Source: a virus. Taken from it: DNA of 22,254 nt. The stretch's first letter is position 1, and the number at the start of each line of letters is the position of its first letter. This document shows, one piece after another, positions 1 to 6,907 of the stretch. The stretch lies in the IMG/VR virus record IMGVR_UViG_3300014960_000005, positions 1 through 22,254 of that record. One strand, given 5' to 3'. A model generated the notes under the pieces. It did not search any database. It was not told the DNA's origin and saw only the letters and a program-made list of their open reading frames with translations. A program made the translations under genes and the position numbers.

Positions 1-141
1 TTCCTGCTCCGACTGTTGGGCGATATGTACCCGCTCCTTGTCCCAATCGGCTTGCACGTTCTTGGCTCCGTAGTGAAAGCCAGTGCCAAGAGACACCAGA
101 ATAGTAAGCAGCCATGCTATGCCGGCATAGAGTAGGGTCAT
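1..141 (-). CDS. Rz-like i-spanin, truncated by window edge
   Basis: Only the first 47 codons are in the window; the frame is open through base 1. The N-terminus (MTLLYAGIAWLLTILVSLG) is one hydrophobic segment, followed by a polar Lys/Glu/Gln-rich stretch with ADWDKER, the usual start of the periplasmic coiled coil of Rz inner-membrane spanins. In that family the protein spans the periplasm with an Rz1 lipoprotein and fuses inner and outer membranes after holin and endolysin have acted. The ATG lies 2 bases after the stop of the upstream 40-aa gene, so it is probably translationally coupled. An embedded Rz1 frame cannot be assessed because the rest of the gene lies outside. The call rests on topology, composition and position at the end of a lysis cassette. 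Confidence 0.72.
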   Translation of the reverse strand, partial: MTLLYAGIAWLLTILVSLGTGFHYGAKNVQADWDKERVHIAQQSEQE

Positions 142-143
142 GC

Positions 144-266
144 CTACCAAGCCGCGATCGCGCCAGCGATCAGACCCACCAGCAGCGCCGCAATGACCGC
201 CGTCGCCTTCTGGTGCAACTCACACCACGCCAGCGCAACCGCGAAATACTCTCTTGCCTTGTCCAT
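144..266 (-). CDS. Small single-TM lysis-cassette protein (40 aa)
   Basis: A 40-residue ORF starting MDKAREYFAVALAWCELHQ, then one hydrophobic helix rich in Ala, Val, Ile, Leu and Gly (about residues 22-39), ending in Trp. The upstream in-frame ATG at 272 directly abuts the AGGAG Shine-Dalgarno sequence, so the second ATG (266), six bases from it, is the better start. Genes of this size and topology are common between the endolysin and Rz in phages of Gram-negative hosts and are often listed as small membrane proteins or holin accessories. I cannot assign a mechanism. It lies 13 bases downstream of the two-TM protein gene and 2 bases upstream of the Rz start. Confidence 0.7.
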   Translation of the reverse strand: MDKAREYFAVALAWCELHQKATAVIAALLVGLIAGAIAAW

Positions 267-279
267 GTTCATCTCCTAG

Positions 280-570
280 TTACGGTCTATTCCGTGTCGC
301 GGCCATGTACGCGGCAAGGGCGCCAAGGGCGGTCGCAAAACCCCCGGCAATGGCACCGATCGCGAACCCCACCGGCTGCGGGTCGTAGTTGCATGTCACC
401 ACTGGAAGATCCTTTACGGCCTGAGGCACACAGCGCAAGTAAGAAATCAGCGACACGACGCATATAAACGGCACCGCCGACAGAGTGCTTATCGCTACCA
501 GAAACAAACTGACGTAGGCAACGTCGTAGCGGCCCTCCTCGTCCGTCAGTGTCGATCGCAGCCATTTCAC
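280..570 (-). CDS. Two-TM membrane protein, candidate holin (96 aa)
   Basis: The frame could extend upstream into the lysozyme gene. The GTG at 570 is preferred because it forms a GTGA overlap with the lysozyme stop codon, a classic translational-coupling arrangement. The resulting 96-aa protein has a short charged N-terminus (KWLRSTLTDEEGRYD), a first hydrophobic span (about residues 18-45), a loop with two Cys, and a second Gly/Ala-rich span (about 66-90), ending TRNRP. Two helices, small size and a location directly after the endolysin fit a holin or antiholin. No family motif is recognised, and the XhlA-like protein upstream of the lysozyme is a rival holin candidate. Confidence 0.7.
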   Translation of the reverse strand: MKWLRSTLTDEEGRYDVAYVSLFLVAISTLSAVPFICVVSLISYLRCVPQAVKDLPVVTCNYDPQPVGFAIGAIAGGFATALGALAAYMAATRNRP

Positions 571-1025
571 GGCCTGCCACCGTAGTCCGCGTCGAAGAAC
601 ATTCTTTGCTCGGCCAGCCGCCGCTTCTTTAACCCGGCAACCTCTCGCCCTCCGGCCTTGCACCAACGAGGAAACTCCGCTCCTGCTCCGACGCGATCAC
701 CCTCCGCGAGCTTGGCGAACATCGTGGATTGCGACATGGCCCCGATACCGCAGTTGAAGGTGATCGACACCAGCGCGTCGAATTCATGCTGTTGCAGGTC
801 TACGTTTGTCAAAGCAATGCCGATCTGTCGCGCCCTGCGATCAAGGTCGTCACGCAACAAGGCTACGGCTTCCTGTTCGGTAATCTCGGTCATATGTTCG
901 TGACCGGCGAGGACATGGCCGTAACCAATATCCCTGACGCCAGGAACCAACGGATCACCAGAGGCGCGGAGTTTCAATCCTTCCCAAGCGCGGACAAAGT
1001 CAAGCAGGCTGTCGGAGTAGGTCAT
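567..1025 (-). CDS. Phage lysozyme (GH24 / T4-type endolysin)
   Basis: A 152-aa protein of normal length for soluble T4-type lysozymes, which hydrolyse the MurNAc-GlcNAc bond of peptidoglycan. The family signature is visible: FVRAWEGLKL with the catalytic Glu at residue 15, Asp24 in RASGDP, and the conserved IGYGH turn at 33-37. The later segment LVSITFNCGIGAM matches the family's LVSFxFNxG core, and FPRWCKAGGREVAGLKKRR is the usual C-terminal lobe. At the position of T4 Thr26 there is Asp32 (RDIGYGH), a substitution of a catalytic-triad residue. No signal peptide or SAR helix is seen, so release should depend on a holin. The start at 1025 gives an ATGA overlap with the upstream gene; an open extension to 1103 is rejected. 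Confidence 0.93.
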   Translation of the reverse strand: MTYSDSLLDFVRAWEGLKLRASGDPLVPGVRDIGYGHVLAGHEHMTEITEQEAVALLRDDLDRRARQIGIALTNVDLQQHEFDALVSITFNCGIGAMSQSTMFAKLAEGDRVGAGAEFPRWCKAGGREVAGLKKRRLAEQRMFFDADYGGRP

Positions 1026-1378
1026 TGCGGCACCAGCCCCACTTTCCAGCCGACGAAAATCACCGCCGCGCTCGCCAAGACCCATATCCCACGCACCACC
1101 CACGTATGGACTTGTCTGGCCTGCGGCATCTCGGATTCAATCACCGACACTCTCTGCTCCAGCCGCTCCAGAACCGTGAACGCCCGCTCCATCGCGCTGG
1201 ACAATTGCGTCTGCCTTTCCTCGACCAGAGCTAGTTTGGTAATCGCTTCGGCCAGTTCCTTCAGCACACTCCGCATCTCGGAGAAATCGGCGTGTAACGA
1301 GTCAACCTTGTGCGCGAGGACCGCAATGTGCGTATCCGCCGCCCTACGATCCACACCGTCCCATTGTTGGCTATCCAA
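1022..1378 (-). CDS. XhlA-like coiled-coil protein with C-terminal TM (118 aa)
   Basis: The only reasonable start is a TTG at 1378: an in-frame stop lies five codons upstream, and a GAGGGAG Shine-Dalgarno overlaps the previous gene's stop at proper distance. The protein is a long heptad-like helix (about residues 15-88, many Leu/Val/Glu/Arg), then one hydrophobic segment (about 92-114, WVVRGIWVLASAAVIFVGW) and a short tail. This resembles XhlA/hemolysin-type phage proteins that sit in the membrane and cooperate in host lysis. Placement directly before the lysozyme, with an ATGA overlap, supports a lysis or holin-like role. The molecular function is inferred only from topology and neighbourhood. 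Confidence 0.8.
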   Translation of the reverse strand: MDSQQWDGVDRRAADTHIAVLAHKVDSLHADFSEMRSVLKELAEAITKLALVEERQTQLSSAMERAFTVLERLEQRVSVIESEMPQARQVHTWVVRGIWVLASAAVIFVGWKVGLVPQ

Positions 1379-1390
1379 GATGCGGCTCCC

Positions 1391-1780
1391 TCAGAACGTC
1401 ATCTTCTCGATGTCTTTGGTCCACGCGGGTCCGTCCCCGATCTTGAACGAGAAGACGGCAGCACGATCAGACAAAAACGTGAGCGTGATTACCCCAGCGG
1501 GGGCCGAGGTCGGCTTGGTGTAGTAGGGCAGCGGTGAGCCGCCCGCAGTCTCGTACAGGGTCGCGGAACAGACTGCGCTGGTAAGCGGACAGGAAGCGAC
1601 GTACCAGACCGGCAGTCCATCCGCATCGTAGGTATAGAGTTGGATGAACGCCGTGTCGCGCTGCTGCTGGATCGCCATCCCCCAACCCGGCTCAGTCGGT
1701 TGCCACCAATGCCCTGCGACATCCAGAGCCAGCGCGGGGAAGGACAGGAACGCGAGGCAGAGAGTGATGAGCTTCTTCAT
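1391..1780 (-). CDS. Exported protein of unknown function (129 aa)
   Basis: It starts with a clear Sec signal peptide (MKKLITLCLAFLSFPALA, cleavage probably after ALA), with AGGAGG seven bases upstream and an ATGA overlap with the preceding 46-aa gene. The mature part has GHWWQPTEPGWGMAIQQQ followed by LYTYDADGLPVWYVA. I recognise this pattern (GxWxxPxExGWG, then YDxxGxPxWxV) from secreted proteins of many beta- and gammaproteobacteria, whose function is not known to me. Two Cys in the middle (SCPLTSAVC) could form a disulfide in the periplasm. No lipobox is seen. It sits between tail and lysis genes and may be a host-derived cargo gene or a periplasmic lysis or exclusion factor. Confidence 0.8.
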   Translation of the reverse strand: MKKLITLCLAFLSFPALALDVAGHWWQPTEPGWGMAIQQQRDTAFIQLYTYDADGLPVWYVASCPLTSAVCSATLYETAGGSPLPYYTKPTSAPAGVITLTFLSDRAAVFSFKIGDGPAWTKDIEKMTF

Positions 1781-1917
1781 TCGGCTTCCTCCTTCGGTTT
1801 CGCTTGTGCTTGGAGCTTGGCAATCAAGGCCGCGACTTGTGCATACGGACATTGCGCGAGCGCGTTCAGGATGAGATGCGCTTCTTGCTCGGTCAGGGTG
1901 AAAACAAACTGGCTCAT
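1777..1917 (-). CDS. Small conserved-type phage protein (46 aa)
   Basis: A 46-residue ORF, MSQFVFTLTEQEAHLILNAL at the N-terminus, with amphipathic helices and a Lys/Glu-rich end (KPKEEAE). It is joined by ATGA overlaps to the genes on both sides, which is strong evidence that it is translated. The FTLTEQEAxLILxALxxxPxxxVxxLIxKLQxQ pattern is, to my knowledge, widespread among small proteins between tail-fibre and lysis genes of proteobacterial phages, with no assigned function. Confidence 0.8.
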   Translation of the reverse strand: MSQFVFTLTEQEAHLILNALAQCPYAQVAALIAKLQAQAKPKEEAE

Positions 1918-2300
1918 TGCGGTTGCTTCGGTGTCGGGGTTGGTGCGGGTTCAGGTGTGGGTTCCGGTGTCGGTTCGGGTGTCGGCGCAACAGCCGCCGC
2001 GTCACGCTTCTTGGCTGCGGTCAGGTAAGCACTGAACAGAAGGCCGTACAGATCGGACTGCGTTGCGGTTGCGCCGGTCTTTTCCAGCGTCACCGGGTCG
2101 TAGATGTCGATGACACCGACCGGATCGAACGTGATGTTGACGCTGCCATGCCCCAGCGTGAGCAGCTTCGAGTCAATGAGCGCAACATTCGCTTCCGCAA
2201 AACACACCTGCGGAGTGGCTTGATACGGGTTATCAACAATGATCTGGTAGCAGCGCGTCCACGTTGCGCCACTGATCGTGCCTTCGTTGTAATCGGCCAT
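1914..2300 (-). CDS. Hypothetical tail-region protein with Pro-rich tail (128 aa)
   Basis: The first ~100 residues form a compact soluble domain (MADYNEGTISGATWTRCYQI at the start). The C-terminus is a low-complexity stretch of PTPEP units ending in PTPTPKQPQ, about 24 residues long. An AGGACA Shine-Dalgarno lies ahead of the ATG, and the gene overlaps the next by ATGA. Its place directly after the fibre gene suggests a virion or fibre-accessory protein, with the Pro/Glu/Thr tail as an extended linker or anchor, but no family is recognised with confidence. The Pro-rich codons make a GC-rich near-tandem repeat at about 1920-1990. Confidence 0.75.
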   Translation of the reverse strand: MADYNEGTISGATWTRCYQIIVDNPYQATPQVCFAEANVALIDSKLLTLGHGSVNITFDPVGVIDIYDPVTLEKTGATATQSDLYGLLFSAYLTAAKKRDAAAVAPTPEPTPEPTPEPAPTPTPKQPQ

Positions 2301-2308
2301 GATGTGTC

Positions 2309-4099
2309 CTATGCGTTAGCGATGGTGGTGACGGTTCCCGACGAACCGCGATATTTGAGTGCGCCGCTTTCGACGTAGAGTTGACCCATTCCCGCAGGAG
2401 ATGAGGTCGGGGCAGTACCGTTGGCGATGCCGATAACTTTTGCGGCGCTGGTGCCAAATGAGGTTGCACCAATCCCGACGTTGCCGCTGGAGTCGATGGT
2501 CATCCTAGCCGTCAACGCACCGGCTGTTCCGTTTTCCTTAGTCGAAAAGATAAGGTTTGATGCATTATAGCCGTTGTCTGATGTTTGTATCCTCGCCTGA
2601 ATTGGTTGCGTGAATCCGTTACGCGTAAAGTCCAGTGCGCAACTTTGACCAGCATTAAATGCCGTGCTTTCGATTGCCAATATAGGCGAAACGGTAGCTG
2701 TGCCTCCACTAACAACAAACTTTCCATAAGTGCTAGGACTACTCGTCCCAACCCCCACGTTGCCGCTGGAGTCGATGCGCATGCGTTCGGTGTCAGACGT
2801 ACCAAAGCGGAGCGGATGGGCAGTCGTGGTGAACATACCGCGACCGTTGATGTCGAGAAAATCAAGGCTCGTTACGCTGCTATCGCTAGTGCGCATCCGG
2901 AGGAAGCCACCTTGCGTGGTAGACGTACCGGCAAGCTCAATCCCACGATAACCGGAAGTTCCTACTGCGGTGCAGTTGACGCCGAGGTTACCCGTTGCAT
3001 CCAGCGTCATCGCTTGGGTCCAGCTAATAGCGTTTCCTGCTGTGCCGGAGGGGGCGGTGTACCAAACGTGTACGCCATAGGCGTTTTCTTGTTGTGAATA
3101 CTTTGCGGCCCCGCCAGCCGTATTTAAATATTTCCAACCTGAGTTGTAATACGCATTTGATGCAATCTCTAAATCAGTGTTTACACCAGAAAAAGATGTT
3201 GACCCGATCTGTATAGCTTTATACGTTGTCCAAGCACTCGGCGTAACACTAAGGCCGAGGTTACTCCCATCAAACGTCAGCGCACTTCCCGTGGTCAGCA
3301 CCTTGCTGGCGTTGAGGTAAGCCACACCGTTTGCGGTGCCATCCGATATCGTGCTCGTTAGGTAGCTTGTCGTGTCCAGTGACCACGTATCCGCTGCGGT
3401 CTTTTTCAACAACCCACTTGTGCCAGCCAGTGCGGCAATTGCGGTCAGGTCGGCGTCAAGCGGTTGGTAAACGCCGCTGTGGTTATGCCCCGCCGTGGCG
3501 TAGTCAGTAGCAGCCGTGGTTGCTGCGGTGCCCAGCCCGAGATTGGTACGGGCGGTAGCGGCACTATTAAGGTCAGAGAGATTCGACGCGATCTTGAGTT
3601 GAGCGTCATTAGTGACGTTGCCCAACCCAACCTGCGCCGCCGTGACGCTGTGCGGATTGCTGGTGCTGCTGATGTGCGACTGGATGTTCGCGTTCGCCGG
3701 TTCGTACGTTCCGGTGTGATTGTGGCTGGTCAGCGAGTAAGTATTGGTGTCCAGCGACCACGTATTCGCCGCCGTCTTGGTCAGAATCCCTGACGCGCCC
3801 GTGAGCGCGCCGATGGCCTGTAGATCGCCGTCATAACCCTGCACCGTCGAGCCAATGGCAGCCGACTTCAGAATCGTGGCGTCGGCGGGTTCGTAGGTGC
3901 CGCTATGGTTGTGCGAGGCGAGCGAGTACGTTTCGTCCTTGAAACTCCACGCGCTGCCGGTCCACGTTGCGTAACCAGTCGCCTTGGTGATCGACGGCTC
4001 TTTGCTGCCAACGTCATTGTTCAGGTTCGAGAAATTGGCATCGACCTCGGCATTGGTGAGCGCCGATCCCTTACTGTTGTGGAGAGTGATGGATGCCAT
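2309..4099 (-). CDS. Tail fibre protein with HNHSG repeats
   Basis: A 596-aa, Ser/Thr/Ala/Gly/Asn-rich protein typical of trimeric fibres. The N-terminal part (MASITLHNSKGSALTNAEVD) is a short attachment-type region. Three copies of an HNH(S/T)GxYxP unit follow (about residues 63-73, 126-136 and 204-214), each with a TWSLDT-type strand repeat; HxH motifs of this kind bind metal ions along known fibre shafts. The distal half has two RM(R/T)IDSSGNVG repeats, common in fibre knobs, and the protein ends KYRGSSGTVTTIANA with no S74 peptidase or chaperone domain. It presumably binds the host receptor. Two near-identical DNA segments at about 2480 and 2760 (GTTGCCGCTGGAGTCGATG) encode the IDSSGN repeats and could recombine. 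Confidence 0.88.
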   Translation of the reverse strand: MASITLHNSKGSALTNAEVDANFSNLNNDVGSKEPSITKATGYATWTGSAWSFKDETYSLASHNHSGTYEPADATILKSAAIGSTVQGYDGDLQAIGALTGASGILTKTAANTWSLDTNTYSLTSHNHTGTYEPANANIQSHISSTSNPHSVTAAQVGLGNVTNDAQLKIASNLSDLNSAATARTNLGLGTAATTAATDYATAGHNHSGVYQPLDADLTAIAALAGTSGLLKKTAADTWSLDTTSYLTSTISDGTANGVAYLNASKVLTTGSALTFDGSNLGLSVTPSAWTTYKAIQIGSTSFSGVNTDLEIASNAYYNSGWKYLNTAGGAAKYSQQENAYGVHVWYTAPSGTAGNAISWTQAMTLDATGNLGVNCTAVGTSGYRGIELAGTSTTQGGFLRMRTSDSSVTSLDFLDINGRGMFTTTAHPLRFGTSDTERMRIDSSGNVGVGTSSPSTYGKFVVSGGTATVSPILAIESTAFNAGQSCALDFTRNGFTQPIQARIQTSDNGYNASNLIFSTKENGTAGALTARMTIDSSGNVGIGATSFGTSAAKVIGIANGTAPTSSPAGMGQLYVESGALKYRGSSGTVTTIANA

Positions 4100-4114
4100 T
4101 TCTCGTTTTCCTTA

Positions 4115-4570
4115 TCAGGCCGGGACGCCGATCGTCACTGTCCACGTCACGGACAAGGTATCGGCTGCGCCCTTGTTCACGACATCGAACTTGGTACGGC
4201 AGAGCATCGTTCCCGTTTCCGAGCCGTTGAACAGACCCGCTTCCGTGACCGCGCCTGTACCCGTACCGGCCCCGAACGTAGCGACATACGCCACCGCGTT
4301 ATCCGTGACCGTGGTCGAGGTCAGAGCGACCCGGCCCAACTCATTCACCAGAGCGGTCTGCGCCGCGCCGGGAGCCGTCGTTCCCGAACCCACCGCCATG
4401 TGGCTCATCGCCGTAGCGGTCGCGTCCTTCATCCGTGCAGCGATGAATCCCAGCCCCGTCGTCACGACAAGGTTCTGCACTTCCTGTTGCTGCTTCAGTT
4501 GCCCATCCGGTCCCGTCAGGACAATCTTCAACGTGCCGGTTGCGCTGACCCGATCAAGAATATTGCTCAT
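4115..4570 (-). CDS. Putative tail/fibre-associated structural protein (151 aa)
   Basis: Start ATG at 4570 follows a GGAG Shine-Dalgarno by six bases. The protein is Ala/Thr/Gly/Val-rich, beta-type and without membrane segments. An N-terminal GTLKIVLTGPDGQLKQQQEV leads to VVTTGLGFIAARM, then MAVGSGTTAPGAAQTALVNE and a final immunoglobulin-like stretch (DTLSVTWTVTIGV). The AVGxGTTAP...TxLxNE pattern is familiar from small tail-fibre or baseplate accessory proteins in proteobacterial phages. It lies between the 18-residue-repeat protein and the fibre, consistent with a connector in the adsorption apparatus. The specific role is inferred from context only. Confidence 0.78.
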   Translation of the reverse strand: MSNILDRVSATGTLKIVLTGPDGQLKQQQEVQNLVVTTGLGFIAARMKDATATAMSHMAVGSGTTAPGAAQTALVNELGRVALTSTTVTDNAVAYVATFGAGTGTGAVTEAGLFNGSETGTMLCRTKFDVVNKGAADTLSVTWTVTIGVPA

Positions 4571-4579
4571 GTGTTGCTC

Positions 4580-5935
4580 CTAGAAAGTAATGCGGTAGCC
4601 GACGTAATCCTCTGCGAAGTAGCTCAGATCGCAGTACCCCTGACATACAACCAGCCCCGAGTCGGCAGCGGAGGCTGAGTCGGAAATGCTTTTCCCTGTG
4701 GCTTTGCTCGCCGTGTCGGTCGCTATTCCGGATTCGGACAGGGCTTTCCCTATCGCGTGGCTAAGGGCTTCCGTGGCGTAAGCGGCATCAGAGGGCGCTT
4801 TAGCGAGAAGGAGTGCAACTTGTTCACTCGCGGTCGCCGCATCGGAGAGGGCTTTGCCGAGAACCGCCGCCACCAGATCAGTCACCACACCGGAGTCGGA
4901 GAGTTCTTCGGGGATGTAGCTTCCCGTCACCAGCGAATCAACCGCTGTCACCGAGTCCGACAAGGCTTTGCTGAATGCCTTTGCGGCTTGATCAGAGGCC
5001 GTAGGAGCGTCTGCAAAATCGCGGCTGTACTCCGCAACCAGAGCAACCGAATCCGCGCTGGAAACGCCTTCTACGAGGCTCTTGGCAAAGACAAAGATGG
5101 TGTCGTCACCAACCGTCGCTTCTCCGTACAGGTCGTCGGTAACCGTGACGCTTTCAGCCAGAGCCTTCATTACCTCGAAGGTCGCCGCGTCCACTGCCGT
5201 TATCGGGTCGGTAGCGGACTTGCCAATAGCCTTGGCTGCATCGTCTGTCGCGGTCGCAGCATCCGCGTAGTGCAGGCCAAGCTGGAGCGCAATCGCCTCC
5301 AGTGCCGTCACCGTGTCCTGATTGCTCTTTCCCGCTGCGAGCGTGTACTGGTCGGAGGCTTCCGCCGTATCGGTCGTCGCTTTGCCTGCCGCTAGGCTGA
5401 CTTGCTCCACAGCGGTAATCGCTTCGTCCGCAAGCCGGGACAGACTCCACGCCGCCGTATCGGACAGTACGGCAGCGTCTTGGGCTTGGGTCGCTAGAGC
5501 GAGAGCCAGTGCGTCTGAACTCTGGGCGACATCCGCCAGAGCTTTCCCGATGGCGAGGACTTGCTTATCGCTGGCCGTTACCTGATCCGCGACAACCTTC
5601 CCGAACCCGACCAGTATCGAGTCGATGGCGGAAACGAGATCAGCGGTCGCCTTGCCCAACCGCAGCGATGCCTGATCGCTAGCCTTTGCTGTATCCGCCT
5701 TGTGCGTTCCCAGCGTCTTGGTCAGGTGATCCGAGGCGCGACTGACATCCGCCAACGCCTTCCACACTGATAGGACGTGAGCATCCGAAGCGGAAGCGAG
5801 ATCGGCAAGGTGGACCAGCCGCACGAACAGCCCGACGATCCCCGACGCCTTGAGGGCGACATAGCTCGGCGTAGCCTTCAGCCGTTCCGCTAAGACCGTC
5901 GCTCGCAGCTTCAGCAGGGAGGCCGTCAGGCGCAT
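4580..5935 (-). CDS. Tail protein built of ~18-residue tandem repeats (451 aa)
   Basis: Almost the whole protein (about residues 43-430) is a degenerate tandem repeat with an 18-residue period, roughly A-D-x-V-T-A-S-D-x-x-x-L-A-x-G-K-A-L, with about twenty units. It is nearly devoid of aromatic residues except near the ends; the C-terminus (CQGYCDLSYFAEDYVGYRITF minus its last residue) is Tyr/Phe-rich and may be a folding cap. The ATG overlaps the stop of the BppU-like gene by one base (TGATG). Comparable Ser/Ala/Asp repeat proteins occur next to fibre genes in other phages. The repeat suggests a long fibrous or helical spacer, possibly set by repeat number. The shaft or tail-spike role is an inference. 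Confidence 0.82.
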   Translation of the reverse strand: MRLTASLLKLRATVLAERLKATPSYVALKASGIVGLFVRLVHLADLASASDAHVLSVWKALADVSRASDHLTKTLGTHKADTAKASDQASLRLGKATADLVSAIDSILVGFGKVVADQVTASDKQVLAIGKALADVAQSSDALALALATQAQDAAVLSDTAAWSLSRLADEAITAVEQVSLAAGKATTDTAEASDQYTLAAGKSNQDTVTALEAIALQLGLHYADAATATDDAAKAIGKSATDPITAVDAATFEVMKALAESVTVTDDLYGEATVGDDTIFVFAKSLVEGVSSADSVALVAEYSRDFADAPTASDQAAKAFSKALSDSVTAVDSLVTGSYIPEELSDSGVVTDLVAAVLGKALSDAATASEQVALLLAKAPSDAAYATEALSHAIGKALSESGIATDTASKATGKSISDSASAADSGLVVCQGYCDLSYFAEDYVGYRITF

Positions 5936-6264
5936 CAGAAGTCGGCCCTGACTTGGAACTTGAGGAGGTCGTACACGGTCTGCGTTCCCCCGTTATTGGG
6001 GAACGTGACTTCCACTTCACCCTCATACGCCCCACTGGCGTCGGTCAAAGTGTCCGCGTTCAAGGAGAACACCACTTCACCACCAGCGCCGTTGGTCACG
6101 GTTCCAGTCAGCGTGTCGAGTAGCGTTGCCGACCCCGCAGCCCGCATCTTCAGCAGGCAAGTTGCGCCGGTAATATCGACCACTTCGCCGGTGTTCTGGT
6201 CAGTGATCGTCACCTTGATCTGTGGGAGGGTGTCACCCTGAACCAGCTTGATTTTGTCGGCCAT
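5935..6264 (-). CDS. BppU N-terminal-like baseplate/upper-fibre protein (109 aa)
   Basis: MADKIKLVQGDTLPQIKVTI at the N-terminus, then DITGATCLLKMR and a Gly-rich beta region ending TVYDLLKFQVRADF. This matches the general pattern of the BppU N-terminal (DUF2479-like) fold: a QGDxxPxI strand, then DLTGAxxxxxxR, then YxxxFxV. In lactococcal phages BppU links receptor-binding proteins to the baseplate. Here the domain stands alone and precedes the repeat protein by a one-base stop/start overlap, so the two may act as an anchor and shaft pair. AAGG lies seven bases before the ATG. Length fits a single domain. Confidence 0.78.
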   Translation of the reverse strand: MADKIKLVQGDTLPQIKVTITDQNTGEVVDITGATCLLKMRAAGSATLLDTLTGTVTNGAGGEVVFSLNADTLTDASGAYEGEVEVTFPNNGGTQTVYDLLKFQVRADF

Positions 6265-6266
6265 GA

Positions 6267-6905
6267 TCAGACCTTGTTAAAGCGAATCCGCATCGCCGCC
6301 CGGTTTTGGCCAGCGTTGACCAGGGAACGGACGTTGGCGATGGCCGAGGCAAACATCCTGCCGTACAGCAGTGCCGCTTCCGGGTTGGAGAACGGCTGCC
6401 CGGGAATGCCCAACATCTTGCTTGCTGCGCCCTGTGCAATCGGCTCGACGTAGCGCTCGAACACCTGCTCATCGACCGTGGTGGAACTACGCGACGGGGT
6501 AACGGCGATGATTCCGGTCAAGGCGTTAGCCTCACTTTTGTCGGGGGTCAGCACCAACTTCACTTCCGTGGGGTTCAACTGCACCCAGGACTTCGGAACC
6601 CCACTCAGGTCTTGCCAGTCCCGCCCATACATCGACGCCAACTCACTAACCGAGCGCCGCACCAGGGGTAACGCTTGGTGGTACAGCGACACCACTTGGG
6701 TCAGCACCGTCCCCATTGGCACGTCGATCTCGTAGTCGGCGACTCCCGCTGCGGTGGAGATCGGGTCCATCGTCTGCTCGAGGAACAGCGATCCTCGGCA
6801 AAAATCGATACAGGCGTTACGGATGGCAATGACGGCCGTTGGCTCGGGCACATGGGGCACCAACGGCAGGACGTACGGCAGGAACGCTTCGTACGCGACG
6901 TTCAT
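6267..6905 (-). CDS. Putative head-tail connector/tail protein (212 aa)
   Basis: A soluble, mixed alpha/beta protein beginning MNVAYEAFLPYVLPLVPHVP, with RNACIDFCRGSLFLEQTMDP early on and a mid-region beta segment (ADYEIDVPMGTVLTQVVSLY). Such a layout (N-terminal helices, short beta domain, helical C-terminus ending AAMRIRFNKV) is usual for adaptor and tail-completion proteins encoded just after the DUF6682-like adaptor. The start is separated from the upstream stop by only two bases and has no Shine-Dalgarno, implying coupling. No diagnostic motif was identified; the function comes from position between adaptor and baseplate genes. Confidence 0.75.
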   Translation of the reverse strand: MNVAYEAFLPYVLPLVPHVPEPTAVIAIRNACIDFCRGSLFLEQTMDPISTAAGVADYEIDVPMGTVLTQVVSLYHQALPLVRRSVSELASMYGRDWQDLSGVPKSWVQLNPTEVKLVLTPDKSEANALTGIIAVTPSRSSTTVDEQVFERYVEPIAQGAASKMLGIPGQPFSNPEAALLYGRMFASAIANVRSLVNAGQNRAAMRIRFNKV

Positions 6906-6907
6906 CG

